From Macrolepiota albuminosa (taxonomy: Eukaryota; Basidiomycota; Agaricomycetes; Agaricales; Agaricaceae), in the NCBI GenBank assembly GCA_027475525.1, contig JAMWFC010000046.1, forward strand, positions 2,046,001 to 2,110,000: DNA of 64,000 nucleotides, given 5' to 3'. The translations under genes were made by a program, and so were the position numbers. Each line of letters begins with the position of its first letter. Positions within the stretch are counted from its first letter, which is position 1. The notes below the pieces were generated by a model. The model made no database searches. It worked only from the letters and a program-made list of their open reading frames with translations, and had not been told where the DNA came from. This document shows positions 62,008 to 64,000 of this stretch, in pieces.

Positions 62008-63354
62008 TTTAGGTCTACCGTGGCGTATCCTTACAGATCCGACCAAAGCTAGATTATTGTAGCGTAGGTAGATATCAATGTTGTAACATAGTGTAACAAT
62101 CAAGCAAACAACAAGAACAACAACAAACCATGATGGTTGGAGGAATTCTGTCTCCTAGGATGCTTTTTTGCCCTGCTCTTCGTTGCATAACACTACCTCA
62201 ACGTCAACGCCTCCGACGAAGCCCGTACGTCCCCGCTTCCAAACACACTGACAACAAACTCAATGTATCACCGGCCCAGGCACACCACGCGCCTCTCCTT
62301 CCATTCACACACTGCAACGAGACATACACCACGCAAGACCCCGCGTCCTGCCTCCAAGGCCCCGCAGCGTTCCAAGCCGTTGTGTCTAACTTCCTCCAAT
62401 GTGAGCGGTGCCCCGTGCGACCAACAATGGGCCGTACCACGCGCGGTATGAGGGGCGCCCCGCACTGCTCAAGCTCTTCCCCTACGCCATGAAGGAGGCC
62501 GTTGGCCAGGTTGTACTCCGTCAACAAATGTTCATGTCGTACACTTGACATCTGTACGTATGATCCAAGCTTGGCTGTAACGTGAAATCCAATCCGATGG
62601 GACCTCAGGTTGATGAACTGGTCTAATGTCAACGTGATTTGGCTCTTTAATTTCGCCTATTCTGACAATTCAGAGCGTGGGTTTCAAGGCTATTGCCAAG
62701 TCATTGAACGTACGTATTGGGACAATGATCGTCAGAGAAATAGATTTCTTATGGCGAGCATTGTTAAACAACCCCTAGTCAATCAATGCTTGATCTTTGC
62801 GTGACCACGTCCTTGTAGATGATAGGCCTCAATCATTACGAAACGATGGACCCAGGTGCTGATCCGATAAAGGAAAGAAACCTCAACATTTACATCGTCG
62901 CTTACAACTCCAGAATTCGTTACTATCAATTTGTTTTATTAGCACCGAGCGGAATCACAATCAAAGAACTCGCAAGAACATTGAACGCGGCATCTCACGT
63001 CATGACACCATTCAGTTCCCATAGACTTCTTCAGGCTCCTAGGCGAATTCGACCTATTATGGATGAAATCAAAGTCAGTGCTAGACTTGGGAAATTCCTT
63101 TCCTGGCACGCCGAGCACAGATACGGCACATGGCAGCCGTTAACCTAGATGTTTTGTAAGCCGCGTCGAAGAGCGAAATAATCAGACATACGAAAAATGG
63201 GTCATGCACCTGATTAAGAAAGCTGGAGAAGACTTTCAAGTTTCAATTTAACAGGAGTGTAATGATCACCCTTTTATACGAGGACCCTTTTTAAGTATAT
63301 CGAATCCAACACAGGAAGCAATTCGAATGTCAACAATAAAAAAATCCATTTGCA
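62008..63354. other. unresolved region with weak ORFs
   Basis: About 1.35 kb. A + strand frame at 62819-63148 (MIGLNHYETMDPGADPIKER, then SGITIKELARTLNAASHVMT) looks somewhat protein-like. Another fragment near 62460-62547 reads ALLKLFPYAMKEAVGQVVLR and might be the last exon of a decayed gene. Joins and starts are not evident and no family is recognised. The frames over 62130-62632 on both strands overlap a GC-rich patch and are probably chance. Confidence 0.3.
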
Positions 63355-64000
63355 TTAGAGATCGTCAAAAGGGTCATCGTCATCATCAACACAATCTAAA
63401 TAATCCTACAGAAGCTGTGAGGTCTCAAAGAGAGATTTGAAGCAGTAAATTTACATTTATATTAACATCTGAAGCATTCACACTCATCGCCATCAACTTC
63501 TCAGTCTGTCTCTCAATTTTTTCCTCGTCGTTCGGCACTGGCTCCGACTCAGGAGGCTTCTAAGATTCATATACTAGCACCCAGAATCTTCTAATAAAGA
63601 CTTGGAAGTGGACTCACAGCCAGATCAACTTTTTCTGCATTCGGACTCATCGTCATAGATATTTCGGAATTTTCCTCATCTTTCCGCACCAATTCCATCT
63701 CAGTAACTCCCTGGTGCCCATACGCTAGTGTCCACCAATTATGACAGACTTGAAAAACACGACTTACAGTGAGATCAACATCTGGTGCATCCAGACTCAT
63801 GACCATAGGGGTTTCAGTCTTTTCCTGATCGTTCTGCACTGACTCCGAGTCCTTAGCCTCCTGGATCCGCATAATAACATTCAAACAAGTTCGACAAAGT
63901 CTTGGAAAAGTGGGCTTACTTTCAGACCAACATCTTTTGCGTCTTCATTTATCACCACAGAATCCTTGATTTCTTCTTGACCCGTCGGCACCAAGTCTGA
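63355..64000 (-). CDS. 3' part of a gene made of tandemly repeated exons
   Basis: The gene enters from the right edge and stops at 63355. Exons (minus order): 64000-63920 (partial), 63860-63768, 63710-63618, 63559-63455, 63405-63355. All introns are phase 0 and 49-59 bp long. The four upstream exons are copies of one 31-35-residue unit: LVPTGQEEIKDSVVINEDAK, ESVQNDQEKTETPMVMSLDA, MELVRKDEENSEISMTMSPN and SEPVPNDEEKIERQTEKLMA. Each ends in a -DVxL/-VDL-like tail. The final exon gives an acidic end (DYLDCVDDDDDPFDDL). The introns between repeats are also alike (gtRagtccacttttccaagtctt-like starts), so the exon plus intron was duplicated together. The protein is acidic and probably disordered. 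Function unknown; the N-terminus is outside the window. Confidence 0.72.

Noticed and set aside
62130..62632. Overlapping ORFs of 120 and 142 codons on opposite strands
   Set aside because: GC-rich patch with three open frames at once and no family features; at most one short exon could be real.

Overview
The window is nuclear DNA from a filamentous fungus, most likely an Agaricomycete basidiomycete. Genes are dense and lie on both strands. They are cut by many introns of about 48-60 bp with GT..AG borders, and exons can be very short. The accessory families also fit: a DUF6533-like multi-pass protein, a GH128-like glucanase, a PDR-type ABC exporter and an NTPase/PD-(D/E)XK nuclease protein. 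No rRNA, tRNA, transposon or CRISPR array was recognised.

Layout: 0-1.1 kb, 3' end of an unidentified gene. 2.0-5.8 kb, a CorA magnesium transporter and a signal-peptide/membrane protein. 6.7-8.5 kb, recombination factor Swi5, convergent with an RCC1-repeat protein. 8.7-11 kb, poorly resolved. 11-23.3 kb, adenosine kinase, a C2H2 regulator, a DUF6533-like protein, calnexin, the U5 snRNP GTPase Snu114 and prefoldin subunit 1. 24.5-34.5 kb, a PDR transporter, a GH128 glycosidase and a secreted EF-hand protein. 34.7-44.3 kb, the large DOP1 gene, an unknown charged protein and a GFA-domain protein. 45-54.7 kb, a block of core genes: ATP synthase subunit e, an RBBP4/Msi1 WD40 protein, RAMP4, the BMT5 rRNA methyltransferase, mitochondrial uL10m, FIP1 and an ING/PHD protein. 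55-64 kb is more accessory: a Ser-rich membrane receptor-like protein, a membrane ORF, the NTPase/nuclease gene, and a gene built from repeated exons that runs off the end.

Several genes serve shared processes. Calnexin, RAMP4, DOP1 and probably the EF-hand protein act in the secretory pathway. Snu114 and FIP1 act in mRNA processing. The RBBP4 and ING proteins act on chromatin. BMT5 and uL10m act in ribosome biogenesis. No operon-like logic is expected or seen. Divergent pairs with short shared promoters include Snu114/prefoldin 1, RAMP4/BMT5 and uL10m/FIP1.

The most striking signal is not a gene. Thirteen exact tandem duplications, all with a period of exactly 77 bp and unrelated in sequence, lie between 11.8 and 52.1 kb and break the reading frames of core genes. 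In the eight coding cases I could test, one base is also missing just after the second copy, always at a third codon position. The best explanation is an assembly artefact (k-mer overlap of 77 left untrimmed at heterozygous SNP sites), not biology. Frames are restored only if one copy is ignored. I found no convincing new biological system; the nearest candidates are the repeated-exon gene at the right edge and the NTPase/nuclease gene.
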